Of a DNA stretch of 37,468 bases, positions 15,101 to 22,332 are shown piece after piece (position 1 is the first letter of the stretch; each line of letters starts with the position of its first letter). The position numbers and the translations under genes were made by a program. A model generated the notes under the pieces. It ran no database searches and was not told where the DNA came from. It saw only the letters and a list, made by a program, of their open reading frames with translations. The DNA comes from Niveispirillum sp. (GTDB taxonomy: Bacteria; Pseudomonadota; Alphaproteobacteria; Azospirillales; Azospirillaceae): positions 1 to 37,468 of the forward strand of contig NZ_JAGOGJ010000066.1 in assembly GCF_017996735.1 (NCBI RefSeq), written 5' to 3'.

Positions 15101-15346
15101 ATGCAGATGGTCATGGATACGCATCGCGTGGTGAAGAGGCTGAAAGAAGCCGGCTTCACCGACACACAGGCTGAAGTGGTGACCGACATCGTGCGCGATG
15201 CGCGGGAGATGGATCGTGATGATCTGGTCACCAAGAATTTCCTGAAGGCCGAACTGGCGGAGTTCAAGGCGGATCTGCTGAAATGGCTGTTGCCGATGAT
15301 GGTCGGCCAAGTCGCCTTAACCGCCGCCCTGGTCAAACTGCTCTAG
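15101..15346 (+). CDS. Small coiled-coil, tail-anchored membrane protein (DUF1640-like)
   Basis: This 81-residue protein starts MQMVMDTHRVVKRLKEAGFT, followed by DTQAEVVTDIVRDAREMDRDDLVTKNFLKAELAEFKADLL. A C-terminal membrane helix follows (WLLPMMVGQVALTAALVKLL). The THxxVKxLxxAGFxxxQAE pattern and helical heptads resemble the DUF1640 / CCDC90-like family, whose bacterial role is unknown. AGGTGG lies about 6 bases before the ATG at 15101; ATGs at 15107 and 15113 are alternatives. It lies between two genes for glycan-type membrane enzymes, which may be coincidence. Confidence 0.75.
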   Translation: MQMVMDTHRVVKRLKEAGFTDTQAEVVTDIVRDAREMDRDDLVTKNFLKAELAEFKADLLKWLLPMMVGQVALTAALVKLL

Positions 15347-15461
15347 CATTCCCGCCAGAACGACGGACATGAAAGCGCCGCGTTTCCGCCGCAGCTTTCC
15401 CTGAATATCCGTGTTATCTGTCTGTCATCCAACCCTTGTCCAACCGGACCCGAAATATCCC

Positions 15462-16421
15462 ATGTCTGACAGTCTGACCCAGGGCACCCCGAGCATCGCC
15501 GTTCTGGTGCCCTGCTATAACGAGGAAGCGTCCATTGAAGCCGTCGTGCGCGACTTCAAGGCCGCCCTGCCGACCGCCACCATCTATGTCTATGACAACA
15601 ACTCCAAGGATCGCACCTCGGAGATTGCCAGGGCGGCCGGGGCCGTGGTGCGGCGGGAGCCGCTGCAGGGCAAGGGCAATGTCGTGCGCCGCATGTTCGC
15701 GGACATCGAGGCCGACGTCTATGTCATGGTGGATGGCGACGACACGTATCACGCGCCCAGCGCCGGCAAGCTGGTGGCCAAGCTTCTGGATGAGAAGCTG
15801 GACATGGTTAACGGTGCGCGCGTCACCGATTGGGAGAATTATCGCGCCGGTCACCGGCTGGGCAATGTCATGCTGACCACGCTGGTCACCATGGTGTTCG
15901 GCAAGCGCACCGACGATCTTCTGTCCGGCTACCGCGTCTTTTCGCGCCGTTTCGTAAAAAGCTTCCCGGTCCTGGCCGGCGGGTTCGAGATCGAGACGGA
16001 ACTGGTGGTGCATGCGCTGGAAATGAGCATGCCGCTGGGCGAGGTGGAAACGCCGTACAAGGACCGCGCGCCGGGGTCGGTGTCGAAACTGTCCACCTTC
16101 CGCGACGGGTTCCGCATCCTGTGGATGATCGGCAAGCTGATCAAGGAAGAGCGGCCGATGCAGTCCTTCGGGCTGGTCGCCGCGCTGCTGGCCGTGATTT
16201 CGGTGATCATCACGGTGCCGCTGTTCATCACCTATTACGAAACCGGTCTGGTGCCGCGTTTCCCCACGGCCGTGTTGGCCACGGGCCTGGGCCTGCTGTC
16301 CTTCCTGGCCCTGACCTGCGGCCTGATCCTGGACACGGTTACCAGAGGCCGGCGGGAGATGAAGCGCCTGCGCTATCTGGAAATCCCGGCCCCGGATTTC
16401 GACAGCGGGTTTCTGAAGTAA
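15462..16421 (+). CDS. Family 2 glycosyltransferase, polyprenyl-phosphate sugar synthase type
   Basis: This 319-residue protein has a GT-A catalytic domain. The start SIAVLVPCYNEEASIEAVV is at residues 11-29, the metal-binding VDGDD is at 90-94, and GFEIETELVVHAL lies near 174. Two C-terminal membrane helices follow (about 236-260 and 268-291). The layout matches enzymes that move a sugar from a nucleotide donor to polyprenyl phosphate, such as dolichyl-phosphate mannose synthase relatives. The start at ATG 15462 matches the beginning of homology. The membrane protein at 13411 may be the acceptor-side transferase. An R2 repeat begins 9 bases after the stop. Confidence 0.9.
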   Translation: MSDSLTQGTPSIAVLVPCYNEEASIEAVVRDFKAALPTATIYVYDNNSKDRTSEIARAAGAVVRREPLQGKGNVVRRMFADIEADVYVMVDGDDTYHAPSAGKLVAKLLDEKLDMVNGARVTDWENYRAGHRLGNVMLTTLVTMVFGKRTDDLLSGYRVFSRRFVKSFPVLAGGFEIETELVVHALEMSMPLGEVETPYKDRAPGSVSKLSTFRDGFRILWMIGKLIKEERPMQSFGLVAALLAVISVIITVPLFITYYETGLVPRFPTAVLATGLGLLSFLALTCGLILDTVTRGRREMKRLRYLEIPAPDFDSGFLK

Positions 16422-16429
16422 TACCTGCG

Positions 16430-16566
16430 GCTGAAATCTTGACCGATGGCCAAGATTTTCAGCCCCTCAAGCGCCGGCGCCAACATCCGTTGGCTTGGCT
16501 TCACGCGGCACGTGCCGCGCGGCGGCAGTCGCCGCCGTACCATCGGTCAAGAATTTTGACCGATGG
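16430..16566 (+). repeat. R2 structured repeat, copy A
   Basis: The left hairpin is GCTGAAATCTTG (16430-16441) with CAAGATTTTCAGC (16451-16463). The core then holds GCCAA-CATCCG-TTGGC (16479-16494), the 14-bp palindrome GCGGCACGTGCCGC (16505-16518) and CGGCGGC-AGTC-GCCGCCG (16520-16537). The right hairpin CCATCGGTCAA (16540-16550) / TTGACCGATGG (16556-16566) is perfect. It starts 9 bases after the glycosyltransferase stop, in the same orientation. Confidence 0.85.
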
Positions 16567-16660
16567 TGTAGTACCGACGCTCGTGCGGCGTGGCCCCATG
16601 GATGGGGGCGCTGGCGATCGAAGGGTTTGAAAGGGTGTCCATCGGTCAGTCTTTCAAGCC
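16567..16660 (-). repeat. R2 structured repeat, copy F (short, inverted)
   Basis: Read on the minus strand this copy has CGATCGCCAGCGCC followed by the stem GCCCC-CATCCAT-GGGGC (16609-16593), then a shortened core ending in GGTAC. It shares the central CCATCGGTCAA hairpin with copy A. Its own outer side also carries ACTGACCGATGG (about 16647-16636). It lies 3' of the minus-strand gene 16715-17011, in sense with it. Confidence 0.65.
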
Positions 16661-16714
16661 GCTGCTATAAGCAGAAGGGCGGGCGGGTTCGCAAACGGCC
16701 CTGCCCGATCTGTT

Positions 16715-17011
16715 TCAGGGCTGTTTTTCTTCCGTCGCCTTCTGCTGGCGGAAGGCCTGGGCCTCCTGTTTCACCTGTTCGGCATGGGCCTTGGCCTCAT
16801 CCTCGGACAGCAGCGAGGGGAAGACGGCGATGGTCTTGTCTTCCAGCTTGAAATAGCCCATGCCGATCCCGGCGATCCAGGCGGGGATGGTCAGCGCACC
16901 GATGCCGGCCGCCACCAGGCCGATCAGACGCGTCTTGTTCCGCCCCATCTTCAGGCGGCGGATGGTTTCGTCCGATACCGGCTCCGCCGACCAGGCGCGT
17001 TTCAGCTTCAT
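16715..17011 (-). CDS. Small membrane protein translationally coupled to DNA ligase
   Basis: This 98-residue protein has a positively charged N-terminus (MKLKRAWSAEPVSDETIRRLKMGRNKTR). One or two membrane helices follow (about residues 29-53, LIGLVAAGIGALTIPAWIAGIGMGYF), then a charged, helical C-terminal tail (EDEAKAHAEQVKQEAQAFRQQKATEEKQP). I do not recognise a family. Its ATG overlaps the ligase stop in an ATGA, so it is made from the ligase transcript. Whether it takes part in DNA repair is unknown; the overlap shows only co-expression. Confidence 0.75.
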   Translation of the reverse strand: MKLKRAWSAEPVSDETIRRLKMGRNKTRLIGLVAAGIGALTIPAWIAGIGMGYFKLEDKTIAVFPSLLSEDEAKAHAEQVKQEAQAFRQQKATEEKQP

Positions 17012-18630
17012 GATGCCACCATCCTCTCCAAAACCTCCAGCCGGTCGGCCTCTGCCGCCGGCTTGTCCCAGCGCAGCCGCGATACGCGGGGAAAGCGCAT
17101 GGCGATGCCGCTCTTGTGCCGGGTGGAGCGGTGGACGCTGTCGAACGCCACCTCGAACACCAGACCGGGCGCCACCTCCCGCACGGGACCGAAACGGTTG
17201 GTGGTATGGTTGCGCACCCAGCGGTCGATCTCCACCAGCTCCGCGTCGGTGAAGCCGAAATAGGCCTTGCCGACGGGCACCAGTTCGCCCCCATCCCCCG
17301 GCGTACCGCGCCAGGCGCCGAATGTATAGTCGCTGTAGAAGCTGGACCGCTTGCCATGCCCGCGCTGGGCGTACATCAGCACACAATCCGCCGTCAATGG
17401 CCCACGCTTCCACTTGAACCAGGGGCCCTTGGGCCGGCCGCCGATATAGGCGCTGTCACCGCGTTTCAGCATCAGCCCTTCGATGGCCCCATCCTCCACC
17501 CCGGCATCGCGGGCCGACAGGCGCAGATGGGCCAGATGGTCGCAGTCGGTGAAGGGGACCAGGGGGGACAGATCCATGCAAGGCGGACGGGTGCGGGCGA
17601 ACCAGTCCTCCAGCCGGCGGCGGCGTTCGTCAAAGGGCAGGGCGCGCAGATCCTCCGCCCCATCAAACAGCATGTCGTAGAGCCGCACCCAGGCGGGGAA
17701 GTCACGCAGCATGGGGGCGGTGACCCGCTTGCGGTTCAGGCGCTGTTGCAGGTCGTTGAAGGGGGCGACGCGGCCCTCACGGGCCACCAGCAATTCGCCA
17801 TCCAGGACCGCATGAAAGCCCATATGGGCCGCGACATCGGGGAAGGCGGCGGCGATCTCATCCCCGGTGCGACTGTAGAGCCGGGCCTTGTCGGGTGTGC
17901 CGCGCGCCACCAGTTGCACGCGGATACCGTCCCATTTCCATTCGGCCCGGTATTCGGCCGGGTTCAGGACCTGGATGTCCGCTTCCTCCAGCGGGTGGGC
18001 CAGCATCATGGGACGGAAGCCGCCCGTATCGGCCACACAAGGCTTTTCCGCCGTGCCGGTCAGCCAGCCGAACAGGGCGGCGTAGGGGGCAGACAGGCCG
18101 TGCCACAGTTCCTCCACCTGTTCCACGCTGGCCTCCACCCCGTTGGCAGTGGCCCAGTCGACCAGGGCGGTCTTGGCCATGCGCGCCGATACGCCGATAC
18201 GCAAGCCGCCGGTGATCAGCTTCAGCAAGGCCCAGCGGCCGGTGGCGTCCAGCGTGTCCAGCCAGCCTTCCAGCAGGGCGGGGACGGTCCCGCGTTTGGC
18301 GGCGGCCAGCCCCTCGACAACCTCCGACAGACGGGGCGGGGGATGGTTGACGCCGGGCGGGGCGGGCCAGATCAGGGCCACCGTTTCGGCCAGATCGCCC
18401 ACAAAATCATAGGACCAGCCGAACAGGGCCGGGTCCACGCGGGTCGCCACCAGTTCCTTGATCATGCCGGCCTTGGCGGCGGTGAAGGACAGGTCGCCCG
18501 TCAGCGCGGCCAGACCGTATCCCCGGTCGGGATCGGGCGCATGGTCCAGGTAGTCGGCGATCAGGCGCTGCTTGCCGTTGCGGGACGGCATATAGGCCAG
18601 GGCGTCGAGCAGGGTGGCGAAGGCTTGCAT
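17008..18630 (-). CDS. ATP-dependent DNA ligase (cisplatin-damage-response / LigB-like type)
   Basis: The enzyme seals DNA nicks using ATP. At 540 residues it has an N-terminal DNA-binding region (MQAFATLLDALAYMPSRNGK onward) and an adenylation domain with the nucleophile motif KWDG (Lys232 in EWKWDGIR). Further ligase motifs include LDGELL, MLKRGDSAYIGGRPKGPWFKWK and an OB-fold C-terminus. This subfamily lies beside a metallo-beta-lactamase-fold exonuclease and has been linked to DNA damage tolerance; here that exonuclease is the upstream gene. I start at ATG 18630. Its only nearby Shine-Dalgarno sequence is the purine-rich end of an R1 repeat. Confidence 0.92.
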   Translation of the reverse strand: MQAFATLLDALAYMPSRNGKQRLIADYLDHAPDPDRGYGLAALTGDLSFTAAKAGMIKELVATRVDPALFGWSYDFVGDLAETVALIWPAPPGVNHPPPRLSEVVEGLAAAKRGTVPALLEGWLDTLDATGRWALLKLITGGLRIGVSARMAKTALVDWATANGVEASVEQVEELWHGLSAPYAALFGWLTGTAEKPCVADTGGFRPMMLAHPLEEADIQVLNPAEYRAEWKWDGIRVQLVARGTPDKARLYSRTGDEIAAAFPDVAAHMGFHAVLDGELLVAREGRVAPFNDLQQRLNRKRVTAPMLRDFPAWVRLYDMLFDGAEDLRALPFDERRRRLEDWFARTRPPCMDLSPLVPFTDCDHLAHLRLSARDAGVEDGAIEGLMLKRGDSAYIGGRPKGPWFKWKRGPLTADCVLMYAQRGHGKRSSFYSDYTFGAWRGTPGDGGELVPVGKAYFGFTDAELVEIDRWVRNHTTNRFGPVREVAPGLVFEVAFDSVHRSTRHKSGIAMRFPRVSRLRWDKPAAEADRLEVLERMVAS

Positions 18631-18631
18631 G

Positions 18632-18764
18632 GGTTGCTCCCTCACCCTCCCACTGTCGTGGGCGAGGGGCGGAAATTGAAGTGGCCCGTGGTTTCGCCCC
18701 TCGCCCGCTTGCGGGAGAGGGAGGGGCCCGAACGCGTCAGCGTTTGGGAGGGTGAGTGAGCAAC
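18632..18764. repeat. R1 repeat, copy 3 (between exonuclease and ligase)
   Basis: The ends CCCTCACCCTCCCA (18639-18652) and TGGGAGGGTGAG (18745-18756) are complementary, and the pairing continues outward through GGTTGCTC (about 18632) with GAGCAACC (to 18764). An internal pair GGGCGAGGGGCG / CGCCCCTCGCCC matches copy 2. It fills the gap within the minus-strand operon, ending 2 bases from the ligase ATG. Confidence 0.85.
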
Positions 18765-18769
18765 CATCC

Positions 18770-19789
18770 TCATTCCTCCTCCCCGAACCCCACCAGATGC
18801 AGGGGCTTGGCCTTCACACCCTGAGTCGTGGCCCAATGGACCAGGGCTTCCTCGCTGCCATGGGTGACCCAGAGCTCCCCCGGTGCCACGTCCTTCACCG
18901 TCTGGCACAGCTCGTCCCAATCGGCATGGTCGGACACGATCAGGGGTAGTTCGATCCCGTGCTGTCGCGCGCGGGCCCGCACCCGCATCCAGCCCGACGC
19001 ATAGGCCGGCAGCGGGTCCGGCATCCGGCGCAGCCATTTGTCGGCCATGGCCGATGGCGGGGCCAGCACGATGCCGCCGCGCATGGATGAGGCATCGGCG
19101 ACCGTCGCGGGGCGCAAATCTCCAAGCTCCACGCCCTGTTCCTGATACAGTGCGCAGAGCGGCAGGTGGGCGCCATGCAGATAGAGCGGCTGGTCATAGC
19201 CCGCGCGGCGCAGTTCGGCGATCAGCCGCTGGCACTTGCCCAGCGCGTAACAGCCGACAACGATGGTGCGTTCGGGGAAGACCGACAATGTGTGCAGCAG
19301 GCGGGCGATCTCGCCTTCCACCGGCGGGTGCCGGAAAACCGGTAACCCAAAGGTCGCCTCCGTAATGAAGGCATCGCAAGGCACGGGTTCGAAGGGATCG
19401 CAGGTGGGATCGAAGCGGCGCTTGTAATCGCCCGACGCCACCACCCGGCTGCCCCGCCATTCCATCACCACCTGGGCGGACCCCAGGACATGACCGGCGG
19501 GGACAAGGGTCACCGTCACCTCCCCGATGCGGATCGGCTGATGATAGGGCAAAGGCTGCTGCGACAGTCCCGCCCCGTCACCCAGGCGCGCCCGCATGAT
19601 GGCGAGCGTGCCGGAGGTGGCCAGGACATGTGCATGCCCTGGCCGTGCATGGTCGGAATGGCCATGGGTGATCACCGCGCGATCGACAGACCGGGTCGGG
19701 TCGACATGGAAGCCGCCCGGTTCCACCCACAGGCCCCCGCCGCGTTCGGGCGGGCAGGGAGTGATCCAACTGTCGGGCGCGGGGATCAT
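18770..19789 (-). CDS. Ligase-associated DNA damage response exonuclease
   Basis: This 339-residue protein has a metallo-beta-lactamase / beta-CASP fold of the SNM1 type, with the metal motif THGHSDHARPGH (HGHSDH at 42-47), LVPAGHVLGSAQV and ASGDYKRRFDPTCDPFEP. Relatives are proposed to trim DNA ends before ligation. The start ATG 19789 overlaps the transporter stop by one base (TGATG). The next gene, after an R1 repeat, is the partner ligase. Two other usual members of the set, a DEXH helicase and a PdeM-type phosphoesterase, are not in the window. Confidence 0.93.
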   Translation of the reverse strand: MIPAPDSWITPCPPERGGGLWVEPGGFHVDPTRSVDRAVITHGHSDHARPGHAHVLATSGTLAIMRARLGDGAGLSQQPLPYHQPIRIGEVTVTLVPAGHVLGSAQVVMEWRGSRVVASGDYKRRFDPTCDPFEPVPCDAFITEATFGLPVFRHPPVEGEIARLLHTLSVFPERTIVVGCYALGKCQRLIAELRRAGYDQPLYLHGAHLPLCALYQEQGVELGDLRPATVADASSMRGGIVLAPPSAMADKWLRRMPDPLPAYASGWMRVRARARQHGIELPLIVSDHADWDELCQTVKDVAPGELWVTHGSEEALVHWATTQGVKAKPLHLVGFGEEE

Positions 19790-21333
19790 CAGGACGCCGC
19801 CGGCATGTGGACAAAGGACCCCGGACCCAGCGGCAGGCCCAGCATGTACCAGCCGCAGAACAGCGCCATCGCGCCGATGCCCATCCACATCGCCAGCGGC
19901 AGCATGGTGGCCAGTAGGGAGCCAATGCCGAACGACGGCACATAACGTTTGCACATGACCAGGATCAGCGGGAAATAGGGCAGCAACGGCGTGATCGGGT
20001 TGGTGAAGCTGTCCCCCACACGATAGGCGGCCTGCGTCGCCTCCGGCGTGATGCCCAGCAGCATCAGCATCGGCACCATCACGGGCCCCAGGATGGCCCA
20101 TTTGGCCGATGCGCTGCCGATCAGGATATTGATCAGGGCCGAGACGATGATGATGGCGATCAACAGTGGCAGGCCGGTGAAGCCCGCCTCCTTCAGGAAG
20201 GCCGCCCCATTCACGGCCAGGATGCCGCCCAGATTGGACCAGCCGAACAGGGCGATGAACACCGCACAGCAGAAGGCCAGCACGATATAGCCGCCCATGT
20301 CGGACATGGACTGGCTCATCATCTTCACGACGTCGCGGTCATTGCGGATGACACGCGCGCCGATACCATAGGCGATGCCGATGACCAGGAAGCTGATGAA
20401 CAGGACCGCCACGATGCCGCGCAGGAACGGTTCGACGGTGCCATTGGCATCGCGCAGGATGGCGCCTTCCGGTACCACGGCCACGCCGAACAGGGCGGTG
20501 ATGGCCAGCAGCGCCAGACCGGCAAAACGCAGCCCGCGCTTCTCGCTGGCTTGCTTCTCCGCGCTGGGTTCATCCAGGGTGAGGATCAGGCCGGCCGCGA
20601 CCGGGGCCGTGCGCATCAGACGCGGTTCAATCAGCCGTTCGGTGACGATGGTGCCGATGATGGTGAACAGGGGCACAAAGGCCGCCATCAGGTACCAGTT
20701 GGACGTGGCCAGCACCTCATAGCCGGGATCGACCAGACGGGCCGCCGCCTGGCTGATCCCGCTCAGCAGCGGGTCCAGTGAGGTCACCAGCAGGTTGGAG
20801 GAAAAGCCCCCCGACACGCCGGCAAAGGCCGCCGCGATGCCTGCGATGGGATGGCGTCCGGAGGTATGGAACAGCATGCCGGCCAGCGGGATCAGCACGA
20901 CATAGCCGGCATCGGTGGCCATGCTGGACTGCACCCCGGCAAAGACCACGATCAGGGTCAGCAGACTTTTCGGCACGGCGCGGACCAGCGCGCCCAGCGA
21001 GACGCCGATCAACCCGGTCTTTTCCGCCACCCCGACGCCCATCACGCAGAGCAGCACGACCGCCAGGGGCGGGAAACTGGCGAAGATGGTGGGCAGGTCG
21101 GTCAGGAAGCGGCGGATATTGTCCGCCGACAAAAGATTGGTGGCCGCCAGTTCCTTGCCGGTACCGGGATGGATGGCCGACACGCCCATGCCCGACAGGA
21201 CGACGGAAAGAACCACCAGAATGACGATGGCGATCAGGAACAGGGTGGCCGGATCCGGCAACCGGTTCCCCACCCGCTCAATCGCCCCCAGAATGCCGCC
21301 GCCCGCTTTTTCCTCGATGTCCGAAACTGCCAT
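19789..21333 (-). CDS. AbgT family transporter
   Basis: This 514-residue inner-membrane protein belongs to the AbgT/MtrF family. Members import p-aminobenzoyl-glutamate, a folate breakdown product, or export sulfonamide-like antimetabolites using the proton gradient. It starts with a short cytoplasmic segment (GGGILGAIERVGNRLPDPATLF) and has the family's long series of helices, with FAGVSGGFSSNLLVTSLDPLL and GDSFTNPITPLLPYFPLILVM near the end. The direction and substrate cannot be told. The stop overlaps the exonuclease start by one base, so a transporter leads a DNA repair operon, which is unexpected. Normal length; no damage seen. Confidence 0.92.
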   Translation of the reverse strand: MAVSDIEEKAGGGILGAIERVGNRLPDPATLFLIAIVILVVLSVVLSGMGVSAIHPGTGKELAATNLLSADNIRRFLTDLPTIFASFPPLAVVLLCVMGVGVAEKTGLIGVSLGALVRAVPKSLLTLIVVFAGVQSSMATDAGYVVLIPLAGMLFHTSGRHPIAGIAAAFAGVSGGFSSNLLVTSLDPLLSGISQAAARLVDPGYEVLATSNWYLMAAFVPLFTIIGTIVTERLIEPRLMRTAPVAAGLILTLDEPSAEKQASEKRGLRFAGLALLAITALFGVAVVPEGAILRDANGTVEPFLRGIVAVLFISFLVIGIAYGIGARVIRNDRDVVKMMSQSMSDMGGYIVLAFCCAVFIALFGWSNLGGILAVNGAAFLKEAGFTGLPLLIAIIIVSALINILIGSASAKWAILGPVMVPMLMLLGITPEATQAAYRVGDSFTNPITPLLPYFPLILVMCKRYVPSFGIGSLLATMLPLAMWMGIGAMALFCGWYMLGLPLGPGSFVHMPAAS

Positions 21334-21453
21334 GTTTTGCCTCTTATGCCATGCGCCCGTTTATCGGACGTCGCTGGCGAAGATAGAGCATGCGGGCGGG
21401 TCGGGCGAGGGGGCGTTCATGACAAAAGCGCCGATCCGTGACAGGCTGGACCC

Positions 21454-21660
21454 ATGGAAATGGTCAACGGATATCGCTGCGAAAGCTGCGCCGACGTGGC
21501 GCTGGCCAAACGCGGCCTGGACCCCGCCAAGGGCAACCAGTCACCCCTTGAGCGGGCGCAGGAGGAGGCGACCAAGGCCGGCCTGACAGTGCAGCCGCTG
21601 GGCGTGAACCAGCCGCTGGCCACGGGTGTAAGGGGGACGGTGTTGAATATCGTGGTTTGA
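21454..21660 (+). CDS. Small hypothetical protein with a CxxC motif
   Basis: This 68-residue frame reads MEMVNGYRCESCADVALAKR and continues to TVLNIVV. Codon third positions are mostly G or C, like its neighbours, which supports real coding. The CxxC pair (CESC) could bind metal or form a disulfide, but no family is recognised. ATG 21460 is an alternative start. No strong ribosome binding site is visible. It lies alone between two minus-strand genes. Confidence 0.6.
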   Translation: MEMVNGYRCESCADVALAKRGLDPAKGNQSPLERAQEEATKAGLTVQPLGVNQPLATGVRGTVLNIVV

Positions 21661-21672
21661 GGGTGGTTTGTC

Positions 21673-21948
21673 CTATCCCCGGTCCTGCGCCCCGTGCCAG
21701 ACGCGCAGGATGCGGACATCGTCGCCGTCCGTGGCTTCATAGACCAGGATATAGGGATGCACGACGGCCAGTTCCCGCGTGCCGTCGGGCCGGGCCTTGC
21801 CGCGTTTGGGGAAGGTGGATAGGCTGTTGCCGGCTGTCAGCAAACGTGCGGCCATCCGGTCACCTGCCGCTGGATTGTACAGGTCGATGTAAGCGATATG
21901 GCCGGTAAGGTCAGCGATGGCCTGATCGGTCCAAATCACCTGCCCCAT
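21673..21948 (-). CDS. RelE/ParE family toxin
   Basis: This 91-residue protein matches the ParE/RelE fold pattern. It has VIWTDQAIADLTGHIAYIDLYNP at the start, then FPKRGKARPDGTRELAV, and ends YILVYEATDGDDVRILRVWHGAQ. ParE members poison DNA gyrase and RelE members cleave mRNA; which applies cannot be told. It lies 9 bp after a short gene that has antitoxin-like features and is on the same strand. The spacing and order (antitoxin first) are typical of type II systems. Confidence 0.85.
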   Translation of the reverse strand: MGQVIWTDQAIADLTGHIAYIDLYNPAAGDRMAARLLTAGNSLSTFPKRGKARPDGTRELAVVHPYILVYEATDGDDVRILRVWHGAQDRG

Positions 21949-21957
21949 GGACTCACT

Positions 21958-22149
21958 TCAATCCTGTCGCTTCAGGGTATGGGAGTAAGGAGGCGGGGGC
22001 CGTTCACCGTTAGCCAGACGCTGAAGCCATTCTGCCACCACCGCATGCGGCACGACCCGACCGGCGGCCACGTCGGCGCGTGCTTCGGCGATGGCGCGGG
22101 CCTTACGCACCTCATCCACATCATCGAAGATCGAACCGGCCTGTTCCAT
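21958..22149 (-). CDS. Probable antitoxin partner, short
   Basis: This 63-residue protein contains ARAIAEARADVAAGRVVPHAVVAEWLQRLANG, a segment common near the C-terminus of antitoxins paired with ParE-like toxins. The N-terminal half lacks an obvious ribbon-helix-helix DNA-binding domain. The ATG at 22149 has no good ribosome binding site, so the gene may start elsewhere or have lost its 5' part through a frameshift. Upstream codons in another frame (AYDLPKGEADAIL) hint at this but do not prove it. Confidence 0.6.
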   Translation of the reverse strand: MEQAGSIFDDVDEVRKARAIAEARADVAAGRVVPHAVVAEWLQRLANGERPPPPYSHTLKRQD

Positions 22150-22332
22150 TGGATGAGTATCGCATCCGCTTCACCCTTGGGCAAGTCATAGGCCGCGCTG
22201 ACGGCTGTTGCGTCATTTTCGCAATGTCATGGGTCTGGAAACGGTAGCATTCGGTCGTTACGATGCATACCAACATATCAATCCGTATCGGCGGGGGCGT
22301 CGGGCGGACCATAAAAGAGGATTGTTGGGAAA

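Noticed and set aside
17116..18759. A 547-codon open frame antisense to the DNA ligase
   Set aside because: It has no recognisable domain; the ligase motifs on the minus strand are complete.
22203..22332. Promoter for maeB or the toxin-antitoxin genes
   Set aside because: The TTGCG/CGCAA dyad and AT-rich words are present, but no hexamer pair with good spacing could be supported.
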